Positions 55,162-63,232 of a DNA stretch of 64,000 bases are shown piece after piece; within the stretch, counting starts at the first letter, position 1; every line of letters begins with the position of its first letter. Position numbers and translations under genes: made by a program. A model generated the notes under the pieces. That model saw only the letters and a list, made by a program, of their open reading frames with translations, searched no databases and was not told where the DNA came from. Source of the stretch: a virus; the IMG/VR virus record IMGVR_UViG_3300032236_000815, positions 1-64,000 of that record; one strand, 5' to 3'.

Positions 55162-56763
55162 ATGGCAAAATCATTAGATGGCGTTCTAACCAAAAAGGCG
55201 CATACAAGAGAAAAGTTTTCAGAACAAGAGATTCTGGACATGGCCACCTGCATGGATCCAGAGTCTGGGTATTTGCATTTTGCTAAGAACTTTTTTCACA
55301 TTCAGCATCCTGTTAAAGGTAAAGTAAAATTTGAACCTTTTGAATATCAGGAAAGATTACTAAGCGCATATCACGGATATCGTTTTAATATCAATATGCT
55401 ACCACGCCAAAGTGGTAAAACTACTTGTGCATCGGCTTACTTGTTATGGTATGCTATGTTTCATCCAGATCAAACGATTCTAATTGCCGCACACAAATAC
55501 ACAGGCGCACAGGAAATTATGCAACGTATCCGCTATGGATACGAACTATGCCCGGATCACATACGTGCGGGTGTGGTAAACTACAACAAAGGGAGTATCG
55601 AATTTGATAACGGCTCAAGAATTGTATCAGCTACTACTACCGGCAATACTGGTCGTGGTATGTCAATATCCTTATTATACTGTGACGAGTTTGCATTCTT
55701 GCAACCTAATATTGCAGAAGAGTTCTGGACATCTATCAGCCCAACACTAGCAACTGGTGGTAGAGCAATTATTACTTCAACACCTAATAGTGACGAAGAC
55801 ACATTTGCTATCATCTGGAAAGAAAGTCAAGACCAATTTGACTTACACGGTAATACTCGTGAAGACGGTCTAGGTCGTAACGGCTTCCACGGATTTAAAG
55901 CAGAGTGGTGGGAACATCCAGATCGCGGAGAAGAATGGAAAGCAACTGAAATGGGACGCATCGGCGAAGAACGTTTCCGTCGTGAGTATGGTTGCGAGTT
56001 CTTGGTATTTGACGAAACACTAGTTAACTCGCTTAAACTTGCAGAACTTGTTGGTAGAGAACCTATACTAAAAATGGGGCAAGTTCGTTGGTATAAGAAA
56101 CCAACAAAAGGTCATGTTTACCTTGTAGCATTAGATCCTAGTTTAGGAACTGGCGGAGACTATGGTGCTATTGAAGTGTTTGAAATGCCCAGTATGACAC
56201 AAGTTGCTGAATGGCAACACAACATTACACCTATTCAGCAACAAGTTAAAATCTTACGAGACGTGCTGAAATATATCGCAGATGAGCTAGAAGGCGAATC
56301 CTACGATCAAATCTACTGGAGTGTAGAAAATAACACCGTGGGTGAAAGTGCGTTAGTTGTTATAGATAACTTAGGGGAAGAAACATTCCCAGGACTGTTC
56401 TTAAGCGAACCTATACGCAAAGGACATGTTAAAAAATTCCGCAAGGGATTTAATACTACATTTGGTACTAAAATTAGCACTTGTGCTAAGGTTAAGTATC
56501 TGATTGAAGAAGACAAAATGGTGCTTAATAGCCGCCCCTTAATTAGCGAACTTAAAACTTACATTGCCAAAGGCACTAGTTTTGCGGCTAAAGAAGGGCA
56601 ACACGATGACTTAGTATCCTCATTATTGCTAATAGTCCGTATGGGATTATTGCTAGCAGAATGGGATCCTACTGTGCTAGACCGCTTGAGCGTAACTAGC
56701 GACTGGGTAACTGAAGAAGACTTCGAACCGCCCTTACCGATATTCATATCAACCGGTATGTGA
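55162..56763 (+). CDS. 17: Large terminase subunit gp17
   Basis: A 533-residue DNA-packaging motor. The ATPase has Walker A PRQSGKTT (81-88), Walker B LLYCDEFAF, and a STPNS coupling motif. The C-terminal nuclease has the catalytic aspartate in ALDPSLGTGGDYGA and a late conserved KEGQHDDLVSSLLL. gp17 cuts concatemeric DNA and pumps it into the prohead. The gene is isolated by a terminator and reinitiated at a late box 5 nt from its ATG, so its mRNA appears leaderless. The start is fixed by that geometry and by the N-terminal match. Confidence 0.95.
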   Translation: MAKSLDGVLTKKAHTREKFSEQEILDMATCMDPESGYLHFAKNFFHIQHPVKGKVKFEPFEYQERLLSAYHGYRFNINMLPRQSGKTTCASAYLLWYAMFHPDQTILIAAHKYTGAQEIMQRIRYGYELCPDHIRAGVVNYNKGSIEFDNGSRIVSATTTGNTGRGMSISLLYCDEFAFLQPNIAEEFWTSISPTLATGGRAIITSTPNSDEDTFAIIWKESQDQFDLHGNTREDGLGRNGFHGFKAEWWEHPDRGEEWKATEMGRIGEERFRREYGCEFLVFDETLVNSLKLAELVGREPILKMGQVRWYKKPTKGHVYLVALDPSLGTGGDYGAIEVFEMPSMTQVAEWQHNITPIQQQVKILRDVLKYIADELEGESYDQIYWSVENNTVGESALVVIDNLGEETFPGLFLSEPIRKGHVKKFRKGFNTTFGTKISTCAKVKYLIEEDKMVLNSRPLISELKTYIAKGTSFAAKEGQHDDLVSSLLLIVRMGLLLAEWDPTVLDRLSVTSDWVTEEDFEPPLPIFISTGM

Positions 56764-56769
56764 TAAATA
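56762..56769 (+). promoter_or_regulatory. Putative late promoter box (GATAAATA)
   Basis: Overlaps the gp17 stop codon and lies 4 nt before the ATG at 56774. No Shine-Dalgarno is present. Confidence 0.6.
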
Positions 56770-56773
56770 TAAC

Positions 56774-59287
56774 ATGAACACGAATTTAGATAAAATAGCA
56801 TTGGACTTGTATGGAAAGATTGAAACACGCTTTCCTAACATTAAAATTGGTGACGAAAACGCCAAAGTTCTAAGCAAAAAAAGCGATATTCCAAACGCTC
56901 GCTTCTTTGAGTTTGAATACAAAGAAAACGGCAAAGGCTTTGGAACTGTTGCTATTACATTAGATGAAGACGACGGAATAGTTGTACAAATCAGCGGAGA
57001 CCTAGCAGATAGCCAACACCATGGTGCTTTTAGATTCATCCGTAGTTTTAGACAATTTGCTAAAGATCGTTTGTTAAATTTTGATGTGCAAAATATCGGC
57101 AAAGATAATTTAGATAAACGTGATTACGAATTTAGAGCAAAACCCAAGGAAGAACCGATGGAACCTATAATGGAAAACAAAATGTTTGGTACAGCTAAAA
57201 TGAGCTACCAAGATTTAGGCGAAGCAAGGTTGGTTGTTAAACATAGCCAGCCAGTTAATACAGATATTGCCGCTGGACGTACAATGCATATTGAAAGCAT
57301 TTACATCGAAAACGCAGAAGGTGAGCGTTTTAAATATCCATACAAACATTTAAATGGTGCTCGTGCTTTAGCAGAACACATTAAAGCAGGCGGCAATCCA
57401 TATGATCCGATCGGACAACACATTGCTAGTTTAAGCGAAGAATTAGCTCAACTACGCAAGTTTAAAAATTATGTAGGACGCAACGATACATTATCAGAGG
57501 CCATGGATGATATTAATCAGCAGGTTGCTGAACGAATCGAAGCCGTGAAAAAAGAAGTTCATAATCTACAACGTCCTACATACTATGCTCAGTTTGCAGA
57601 ATCGTTTACTGCAAATGAAAATCAAGAAATCCCAGAAGAAATTCTTAATGACTGGATTGATCGTTTAACAGTTCGTTCTTTCAATGAAGAATTAAAAACA
57701 GCATTTCCTTATATCTATCGACTAGTAGGAGAACAAGCCGCTCCGATTAAAGAGCTAGCACCTGACGATATCTTAAGTGAATTACGCTCAGAAGAAAAAG
57801 ATGAAAAGGGCAACGTAGTTCGTTGGAAAGAAGAAGGCGAGTGGAAAAAAGCTGAAAAGAAAGATGGCCGCGGCAAAGTTACTAATTTAAGTGATAAAGC
57901 TCGTCGTGAAACAGAAAAAATGACTAAAGAAGAAATCGAATTAGAGAATTTTTTCAATAGTATAGTTGAAGACGAAGAAAGTCAAGATGGTGAAAATACA
58001 TTGTTTAGTCCTAATAAGGCTACACAACAAGCCGCAATTGACAAGTTTAATGAAATCATGAAGACTGAATTAAAAGGCGGTCCTAATGGTATTAATATCA
58101 TTGACAGTTTGAAAGGCCTTATTGACGATCCAGAGTTCTTGGAAAAGATGAAAAATATCGATCCAGATTTAGATGCACGTGGTGCAATTCAACAAGAACT
58201 AAATGGCATGGCTAAAGATGATTCAGAACTTGCTAGAATTATTCCACAGTTAGATTTTAAAGGCGATGGCGGCGAAGCACCGACAGGCGGAGAGCAAGCT
58301 CCTCCACCAGAGGCTCCATTAGCACCAAGTCCAGCACCAGAAGCAGGCGCAGTTCCTCCAGGTGCTCCGGCGGCTCCTCCAGCACCGGGCGCAGAAGCGG
58401 GCGCAGTTCCTCCAGAAGGTGCTCCTCCAGCACCAGCACCAGTTGCTGAAAGTATGAACACATCAAGACTAAAAGCTAAGTTCATTAAAGCTCGTGAATG
58501 CGGTGCTGAGTTAGATCACAAAATGGATTTTGGTCACAAAACAATGACATTGCACGATGCTATTCGTGAATGCGGACTAACTCCAATGGAATGCGGTTTT
58601 GCATCCGAAGAAGATCTTGGACAAGATGCAAGCGGTATTGACCAAATGCTTAAGAGTGTTTCAGGTTTTTGGAATCGTGAAGAAAAGAATTTTACAATCG
58701 GCGGAACTCGTGCCAAAACTAGAATTGCTAAAGGATTCAAAGACGGTGAATTCCCTAATGCTACCGAGCAAGAACTACAGCATGTATTCCATATGATTGA
58801 TAAAATGGATCCTAGCGAAGAGCATGGACACCATGACGAACTAAGTCGAATTAAACAACTAGCACACGGACACGATAGCGAAGTAGATGAAGGTAGTGAC
58901 GATCAAGAATTTGCTAGTATGATGCAACAGTTTATAGACAAACATCAAGGAGCAGATGTTGATGGTATGTTAGATCAATATCTAAAAAGCCATCCAGATG
59001 CTAAAGTAACACGCAACCATACCAGTAGTGGAACAATTAATGGTAAGTCTGCAAGTTACGATGATGCTATGAAACAAATGCCTAAAATTAGTTTTGGAGG
59101 ACAAGACTTTGATATGAATAATCCAGATCAAATGGGTAAAAACATTCAAGGCATGATGGGAAATATGATGGGCAAGGCACAAGGTCAAATGCCTAATCAG
59201 AACGTACAATTTCCAGGTGGGCAGATGAATCCATCTGACATGATGAAGGGCATCATGAGCAAAATTAATTTTGGAGATCAAAAATGA
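56774..59287 (+). CDS. Large putative internal-head protein (837 aa)
   Basis: An 837-residue hydrophilic protein without a catalytic signature I can name. Residues 1-115 form a compact alpha/beta domain (NARFFEFEYKENGKGFGTVA, VVQISGDLADSQHHGAFRFI). About 115-330 include SYQDLGEARLVVKHSQPVNT and AQLRKFKNYVGRN. About 490-555 are a Pro/Ala/Glu linker (PPPEAPLAPSPAPEAGAVPP type). About 555-680 are folded, and the last about 80 residues are Met/Gln/Asn/Gly-rich. It sits between gp17 and another head-like gene, in a position where marine T4-like phages keep large co-packaged proteins. Capsid-internal or ejected role is inference. Leaderless-type start. Confidence 0.5.
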   Translation: MNTNLDKIALDLYGKIETRFPNIKIGDENAKVLSKKSDIPNARFFEFEYKENGKGFGTVAITLDEDDGIVVQISGDLADSQHHGAFRFIRSFRQFAKDRLLNFDVQNIGKDNLDKRDYEFRAKPKEEPMEPIMENKMFGTAKMSYQDLGEARLVVKHSQPVNTDIAAGRTMHIESIYIENAEGERFKYPYKHLNGARALAEHIKAGGNPYDPIGQHIASLSEELAQLRKFKNYVGRNDTLSEAMDDINQQVAERIEAVKKEVHNLQRPTYYAQFAESFTANENQEIPEEILNDWIDRLTVRSFNEELKTAFPYIYRLVGEQAAPIKELAPDDILSELRSEEKDEKGNVVRWKEEGEWKKAEKKDGRGKVTNLSDKARRETEKMTKEEIELENFFNSIVEDEESQDGENTLFSPNKATQQAAIDKFNEIMKTELKGGPNGINIIDSLKGLIDDPEFLEKMKNIDPDLDARGAIQQELNGMAKDDSELARIIPQLDFKGDGGEAPTGGEQAPPPEAPLAPSPAPEAGAVPPGAPAAPPAPGAEAGAVPPEGAPPAPAPVAESMNTSRLKAKFIKARECGAELDHKMDFGHKTMTLHDAIRECGLTPMECGFASEEDLGQDASGIDQMLKSVSGFWNREEKNFTIGGTRAKTRIAKGFKDGEFPNATEQELQHVFHMIDKMDPSEEHGHHDELSRIKQLAHGHDSEVDEGSDDQEFASMMQQFIDKHQGADVDGMLDQYLKSHPDAKVTRNHTSSGTINGKSASYDDAMKQMPKISFGGQDFDMNNPDQMGKNIQGMMGNMMGKAQGQMPNQNVQFPGGQMNPSDMMKGIMSKINFGDQK

Positions 59288-60270
59288 AAAGAATAGATGA
59301 ATCACAACTATCAGCACGAGTAGCACAACTACGTGAAAAGATGGTTGCTTTAGAAGGTGACACTGCTTCACAAGTTGGCAATGTTATTGGACAAGCCGCA
59401 AGAACAGGAGCAAACGTTGTAACTGCACCTGTACGCGGAGCATGGGACATGGCTAAATCAATAGCTGGCGGTGCAGCCGATGCAGCCAAAGGAGCATGGA
59501 ACGGTTTTACTGGCGGTGGACTAGATCCGTTGCATCCAATTGATTCTGCAACTAATGCCGCAAATAATTTTTCTCAAGCTGGGAAACCTGCGGCGGGCGG
59601 TGCGGCAGCTCCAGCTGGCGCAACAGCACCTGGTACTAAACCTGCGGCACCGGCAGCTCCTGCGGCTAAGCCAGCCGCTGGCAAATCAGATCCTGCTGTT
59701 CTAAAACTTCAACAAGATTTAATTGCTAAAGGTGCAAAAATTAAAGCTGACGGTATTATGGGACCAGCTACACAAGCGGCACAAAAACAATTTGGTGGAG
59801 CACCTGCGGCGGCAACTCCAGCGGCAACTCCAGCGGCAACTCCAGCGGCAACTCCAGCGGCACCAGCGGCAACTCCAGCGGCAACTCCAGCGGCACCAGC
59901 AGGCATGCAAGCAGTCGGCGATGACGAAGGCAACACAACTATTACTCGTCCAGACGGAAGCACAATGGTTGTCGGACCAGATGGTAAACAAATTATGCCT
60001 GGTTCAAATCCTAACTTGCCACAGAATAAAGGTGTTATGAACACTATCAGTAACAAGCTACAAGGTAAAGGCGAATTCCAAAAACCAACAGGATTTATTC
60101 CACCAACTCCTGCGCCTGCGGCAGCACCTGCGGCAGCACCTGCGGCAGCACCTGCGGTACAAGCCCCAACAGCAGATAACAAACCTCAACCACAAGGCGC
60201 AACCGTTTGGACAGAATCTACTGGATTCGATGAAGTTCAACGTTTGGTAAGTTTAGTTCACTATCGTTAA
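59284..60270 (+). CDS. Protein with peptidoglycan-binding domain and PAAT repeats
   Basis: A 328-residue protein overlapping the previous gene by 4 nt (ATGA), Shine-Dalgarno GGAG. The N-terminus (MKRIDESQLSARVAQLREKM) is a charged helix. An Ala-rich region follows, then a PG_binding_1-like domain at about residues 135-170 (PAVLKLQQDLIAKGAKIKAD, GIMGPATQAAQKQFGG). After it come tandem AATP repeats and a later APAA repeat, both coded by exact DNA repeats. There is no lysozyme or amidase motif, so it is not an endolysin by itself. It may be a virion protein that meets the cell wall during entry, or an internal-head protein. Confidence 0.6.
   Translation: MKRIDESQLSARVAQLREKMVALEGDTASQVGNVIGQAARTGANVVTAPVRGAWDMAKSIAGGAADAAKGAWNGFTGGGLDPLHPIDSATNAANNFSQAGKPAAGGAAAPAGATAPGTKPAAPAAPAAKPAAGKSDPAVLKLQQDLIAKGAKIKADGIMGPATQAAQKQFGGAPAAATPAATPAATPAATPAAPAATPAATPAAPAGMQAVGDDEGNTTITRPDGSTMVVGPDGKQIMPGSNPNLPQNKGVMNTISNKLQGKGEFQKPTGFIPPTPAPAAAPAAAPAAAPAVQAPTADNKPQPQGATVWTESTGFDEVQRLVSLVHYR
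59806..59900 (+). repeat. Tandem 12-bp coding repeat (PAAT)
   Basis: About seven copies of gcggcaactcca, two of them shortened, encode Ala-Thr-Pro-Ala. Such exact repeats can expand or contract by slippage. Confidence 0.9.
60111..60157 (+). repeat. Tandem 12-bp coding repeat (APAA)
   Basis: About three and a half copies of cctgcggcagca encode Pro-Ala-Ala-Ala in the same protein. Confidence 0.85.
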
Positions 60271-60308
60271 AACGAATAAAAAATACCACATTTAGGGCAA
60301 GATTTTAC

Positions 60309-60337
60309 TTGCTCTTATAAATAAAAGCGTATACAAT
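60309..60337 (+). promoter_or_regulatory. Sigma70-like (early) promoter of gp32
   Basis: TTGCTC (60309-60314), a 17-bp spacer, then TACAAT (60332-60337). It shares its -35 and adjacent bases with the gp1 promoter. The spacer contains a perfect late box. Confidence 0.6.
60316..60323 (+). promoter_or_regulatory. Late promoter box TATAAATA inside the gp32 early-promoter spacer
   Basis: This is the only full TATAAATA among the intergenic boxes. The predicted start near 60329 leaves a leader of about 97 nt for gp32. Confidence 0.6.
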
Positions 60338-60361
60338 AACATGTATGCGCTTTTGTTTTAT
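60323..60361 (+). terminator. Hairpin terminator upstream of gp32
   Basis: AAAGCGTATAC pairs with GTATGCGCTTT (11 bp, one G-T), followed by TGTTTT. It would stop read-through from the 59284 gene, and it overlaps the -10 element of the early promoter. Confidence 0.65.
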
Positions 60362-60425
60362 GTAGATCATATAACAATACTAGGCAAATAAAAAGCACAT
60401 AAAGGCTAACAATAGGAGATATATT

Positions 60426-61418
60426 ATGGCAACTTTAGCTGAAATTAGAGCAAAACTAAAAGCATCTGAGCAAAAAGGTTCAGACAACAATCGTTCAGGC
60501 GGTGACAAATCAATTTACCCGTTCTGGAATCTTAAAGAAGGTGGCGAATCTACACTTAGATTTTTACCAGATGGTAACACCGACAACACTTTTTTCTGGG
60601 TAGAACGTGCAATGATCAAATTGCCATTCGCTGGAATCAAAGGTGAATCAGAAAGCAAACCCGTTACAGTACAAGTACCATGCGTAGAAATGTATGGCGA
60701 TTCTTGCCCAATCTTGGCAGAAGTACGTGGCTGGTTCAAAGACCCTTCATTAGAAGACATGGGTCGTAAATACTGGAAGAAGCGTTCTTATATTTTCCAA
60801 GGTTTCGTTGTTGAAGACGGACTAGGCGAAAAATCAGAAGACCAACCAGAAAATCCAATCCGCCGTTTCATTATCGGTCCACAAATTTTCCAATCAATTC
60901 GTTCAGCACTTGTTGATCCAGAGTTGGAAGACTTGCCAACTGACTACGTACATGGGTTGGACTATCGCATGAAGAAGACTTCAAAAGGTGGCTATGCTGA
61001 CTACTCAACATCTAGTTGGGCACGTCGTGAGCGTCCACTAAGCGATGCTGAACAAGCGGCTATTGAAACAAACGGCTTGTATAACTTGTCAGACTTTTTG
61101 CCTAAGAAACCAGGCGAAGTAGAATTGAAAGTTATGAAAGAAATGTTTGAAGCTTCAGTAGACGGCGAGCCATATGATATGGAACGTTGGGGTCAATACT
61201 TCAAGCCAGCAGGCATGAGCCAACAAACTGGCGATCCTGTAAAGCAAACTCCTAAAGCCTCTGCTCCAGTAGCAGAAGACAGCTACGAAGACGAAGCACC
61301 TGCTCCAGTAGCAAAGGCAGCACCTGCACCATCAGCACCAAAAGCTGATGCAACAGCAGGCGGCGATTCACGTGCTCAAGACATCTTGGCAATGATTCGC
61401 AATCGTCAAAAGCAATAA
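60426..61418 (+). CDS. 32: Single-stranded DNA-binding protein gp32
   Basis: A 330-residue gp32 homologue. The N-terminal region (LAEIRAKLKASEQK) mediates cooperativity. The OB core includes IYPFWNLKEGGESTLRFLPD, KYWKKRSYIFQGFVVED, NPIRRFIIGPQIFQSIRSAL and GGYADYSTSSWARRERPLS. Only C86 and C94 remain where T4 has three zinc cysteines; L97 stands at the third, so the zinc site looks lost. An acidic linker (EDSYEDEAPAP) precedes a non-acidic end. It coats ssDNA in replication, recombination and repair. A dual early/late promoter and a 90-nt leader precede it; Shine-Dalgarno AGGAGA. Confidence 0.95.
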   Translation: MATLAEIRAKLKASEQKGSDNNRSGGDKSIYPFWNLKEGGESTLRFLPDGNTDNTFFWVERAMIKLPFAGIKGESESKPVTVQVPCVEMYGDSCPILAEVRGWFKDPSLEDMGRKYWKKRSYIFQGFVVEDGLGEKSEDQPENPIRRFIIGPQIFQSIRSALVDPELEDLPTDYVHGLDYRMKKTSKGGYADYSTSSWARRERPLSDAEQAAIETNGLYNLSDFLPKKPGEVELKVMKEMFEASVDGEPYDMERWGQYFKPAGMSQQTGDPVKQTPKASAPVAEDSYEDEAPAPVAKAAPAPSAPKADATAGGDSRAQDILAMIRNRQKQ

Positions 61419-61426
61419 AAAGTACA

Positions 61427-61467
61427 GCTCCCGGTCTTGTTCCTATAAGGTCCTCCGGGGGCGTTTT
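61427..61467 (+). terminator. Hairpin between gp32 and uvsX
   Basis: GCTCCCGG pairs with CCGGGGGC (8 bp, one G-T) across a 20-nt loop, followed by GTTTT. It is a likely terminator or attenuator. Confidence 0.6.
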
Positions 61468-61486
61468 CATTTAGGAGAATTAATTT

Positions 61487-62542
61487 ATGGCCACAAAAGC
61501 CTTCGATTTATCGAAATTTAGAAAGACCTTGACTAAGTCTATTGACGGTCTAGGCATCGGGTTTAATGACCCGACAGATTGGGTTAGTACAGGCAACTTT
61601 GCTTTGAACTACTTAATCAGTGGTGACTTTAACAAAGGCATTCCTTTGGGCAAGGTTACTGTATTTGCCGGCGAGTCAGGTGCTGGTAAGTCATACATTT
61701 GTTCAGGCAACATTGTTAAGAACGCACAAGAGCAAGGCATTTATGTTATCCTAGTTGATAGCGAAAACGCCTTGGATGAAAAATGGTTACACGCACTAGG
61801 TGTAGACACAAGCGAAGACAAGCTATTGAAACTTAACATGGCTATGATCGATGACGTTGCTAAAACTATTCATGAATTTATGTCAGAGTACAAGGCAATG
61901 GAAAACCGTCCTAAGGTCTTGTTTGTTATCGACTCATTGGGCATGTTGTTGACTCCAACAGACATTAACCAGTTTGAAGCAGGTGATTTGAAAGGTGATA
62001 TGGGTCGTAAACCTAAAGCACTTACAGCACTTGTTCGTAACTGTGTAAACATGTTTGGTAACTATAATGTAGGTATGGTATGTACTAATCACACATACGC
62101 AAGTCAAGACATGTTCGATCCAGATGACAAAATTTCAGGCGGACAAGGATTTGTTTACGCAAGTTCTATCGTAGTTGCTATGAAGAAGTTGAAGTTGAAA
62201 GAAGACGAAGACGGTAACAAAGTTTCAGAAGTCAACGGTATTCGTGCCGCTTGTAAGATTATGAAAACTCGTTACGCAAAGCCTTTTGAAACATTACAAG
62301 TTAAAATTCCATACGAAACAGGTATGAATCCTTACAGCGGTTTGGTTGACTTGTGCGAGAAAGCCGGCTTGTTAAAACAAGAAGGTAACAGACTCAAGTG
62401 GGTTGATCCGGAAACAGGTGAAGAGTTCAAATTCTACCGAAAAGAATGGAAAGATGATAAATTAGATATGTTAATGAATAAATTTCATATAGCATATAAT
62501 ACAACTACCATTCCCGAGGAGAACGAAGAAAATGTTGAATGA
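61487..62542 (+). CDS. uvsX: RecA-like recombinase UvsX
   Basis: A 351-residue strand-exchange protein of the UvsX/RecA family. Walker A is GESGAGKS, preceded by GKVTVFA. Walker B is VLFVIDSLGML. Further family blocks are LVDSENALDEKWLHALG and a loop-2-like KISGGQGFVYASSIVV. It forms filaments on ssDNA and drives recombination-dependent replication with gp32. Shine-Dalgarno AGGAGA; no late box, which fits early/middle expression. It overlaps the next gene by 11 nt. Confidence 0.95.
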   Translation: MATKAFDLSKFRKTLTKSIDGLGIGFNDPTDWVSTGNFALNYLISGDFNKGIPLGKVTVFAGESGAGKSYICSGNIVKNAQEQGIYVILVDSENALDEKWLHALGVDTSEDKLLKLNMAMIDDVAKTIHEFMSEYKAMENRPKVLFVIDSLGMLLTPTDINQFEAGDLKGDMGRKPKALTALVRNCVNMFGNYNVGMVCTNHTYASQDMFDPDDKISGGQGFVYASSIVVAMKKLKLKEDEDGNKVSEVNGIRAACKIMKTRYAKPFETLQVKIPYETGMNPYSGLVDLCEKAGLLKQEGNRLKWVDPETGEEFKFYRKEWKDDKLDMLMNKFHIAYNTTTIPEENEENVE

Positions 62543-62777
62543 AACACAAATTGGTGACATCTGGTTGCTATTCGCAGATTATATTGATAAGAAAGTTATC
62601 GACAGCGTAGCAGAGCGTTATGTAGATTTACTAGCCGATTTCGGAACTAGTGACCGTGTAATGCAAAATGCAACAGGTGTTGACAGTGTTTTAGATGCCG
62701 CAATCGACTACTACTTAGATGAAGAAGATGACGGCGAAGAAGACGACAACTACAACGAAGAAGACGAGGATTATTAA
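62532..62777 (+). CDS. Small acidic conserved protein downstream of uvsX
   Basis: An 81-residue protein with a helical N-terminal part (QIGDIWLLFADYIDKKVIDS, AERYVDLLADFG) and a strongly acidic tail (DEEDDGEEDDNYNEEDEDY). It overlaps uvsX by 11 nt and ends on the A of the following ATG, so the three genes are one coupled unit. Similar small proteins occur after uvsX in marine T4-like phages, as far as I recall. The acidic tail could mimic DNA or contact recombination proteins; this is not shown. Confidence 0.65.
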   Translation: MLNETQIGDIWLLFADYIDKKVIDSVAERYVDLLADFGTSDRVMQNATGVDSVLDAAIDYYLDEEDDGEEDDNYNEEDEDY

Positions 62778-63232
62778 TGGGTTGGTATACCGATATTGCT
62801 AAAGACATCAGTAACATCCCTGATGCTGTGCTATACTTTGAAGCAGAACTAGTGGAAGCTCGTAAAGAGGTTAAACTCACTGGTAATGTTGAACGAGCAA
62901 GTGCGGCCATGCCAGGAATTGTTGAGCATCGCTTCGGCCAGTTACAAGAAATCGAAGCAATATTGGAATACCTTAACATTGAACTTCGTAGACTTAAGAG
63001 CAGTTTTTTCCGTAAGTATTTGGAAAGCTATCAACGTGCTCTTAGTAGTCGAGATTGCGAAAGATTTGTTGAAGGTGAGGCAGACGTTGTTGATATGGAA
63101 AAAATTATCAACGAATTTGCCTTGCTACGCAACAAATGGCTAGGAATTACAAAAGCACTAGACCAAAAACAATGGCAAATTACAAATATTGTAAAATTAC
63201 GTGTTGCTGGTATGGAAGATGCAAGTATCTAA
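62777..63232 (+). CDS. Conserved helical protein in the uvsX operon
   Basis: A 151-residue, almost wholly alpha-helical charged protein (LYFEAELVEARKEVKLTGNV, MVEHRFGQLQ-like segment PGIVEHRFGQLQEIEAILEY, NEFALLRNKWLGITKALDQK, then WQITNIVKLRVAGMEDASI). Similar proteins follow uvsX in marine T4-like phages. Its C-terminal pattern loosely parallels that of T4 UvsY (…IKHIQDMRAFEAGK), so a recombination-mediator role is conceivable, but the resemblance is too weak to name it. The start overlaps the previous stop codon by one base (TAATG). Confidence 0.6.
   Translation: MGWYTDIAKDISNIPDAVLYFEAELVEARKEVKLTGNVERASAAMPGIVEHRFGQLQEIEAILEYLNIELRRLKSSFFRKYLESYQRALSSRDCERFVEGEADVVDMEKIINEFALLRNKWLGITKALDQKQWQITNIVKLRVAGMEDASI

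Noticed and set aside
59806-59900. Tandem repeats as a possible CRISPR array
   Set aside because: The 12-bp units are contiguous, with no unique spacers, and encode an in-frame Ala/Thr/Pro linker.
59709-60182. Long antisense reading frame over the PAAT-repeat gene (Ala/Gly-rich)
   Set aside because: It arises from the low-complexity GC-rich repeats on the coding strand; no Shine-Dalgarno or promoter, and the + frame has a real domain and coupling.
59284-60270. Endolysin
   Set aside because: Only a peptidoglycan-binding-like domain is seen; no lysozyme, amidase or peptidase catalytic motif.
62777-63232. Naming the helical gene uvsY
   Set aside because: Only a loose C-terminal resemblance to T4 UvsY; other marine T4-like phages have a different protein that fits UvsY better.
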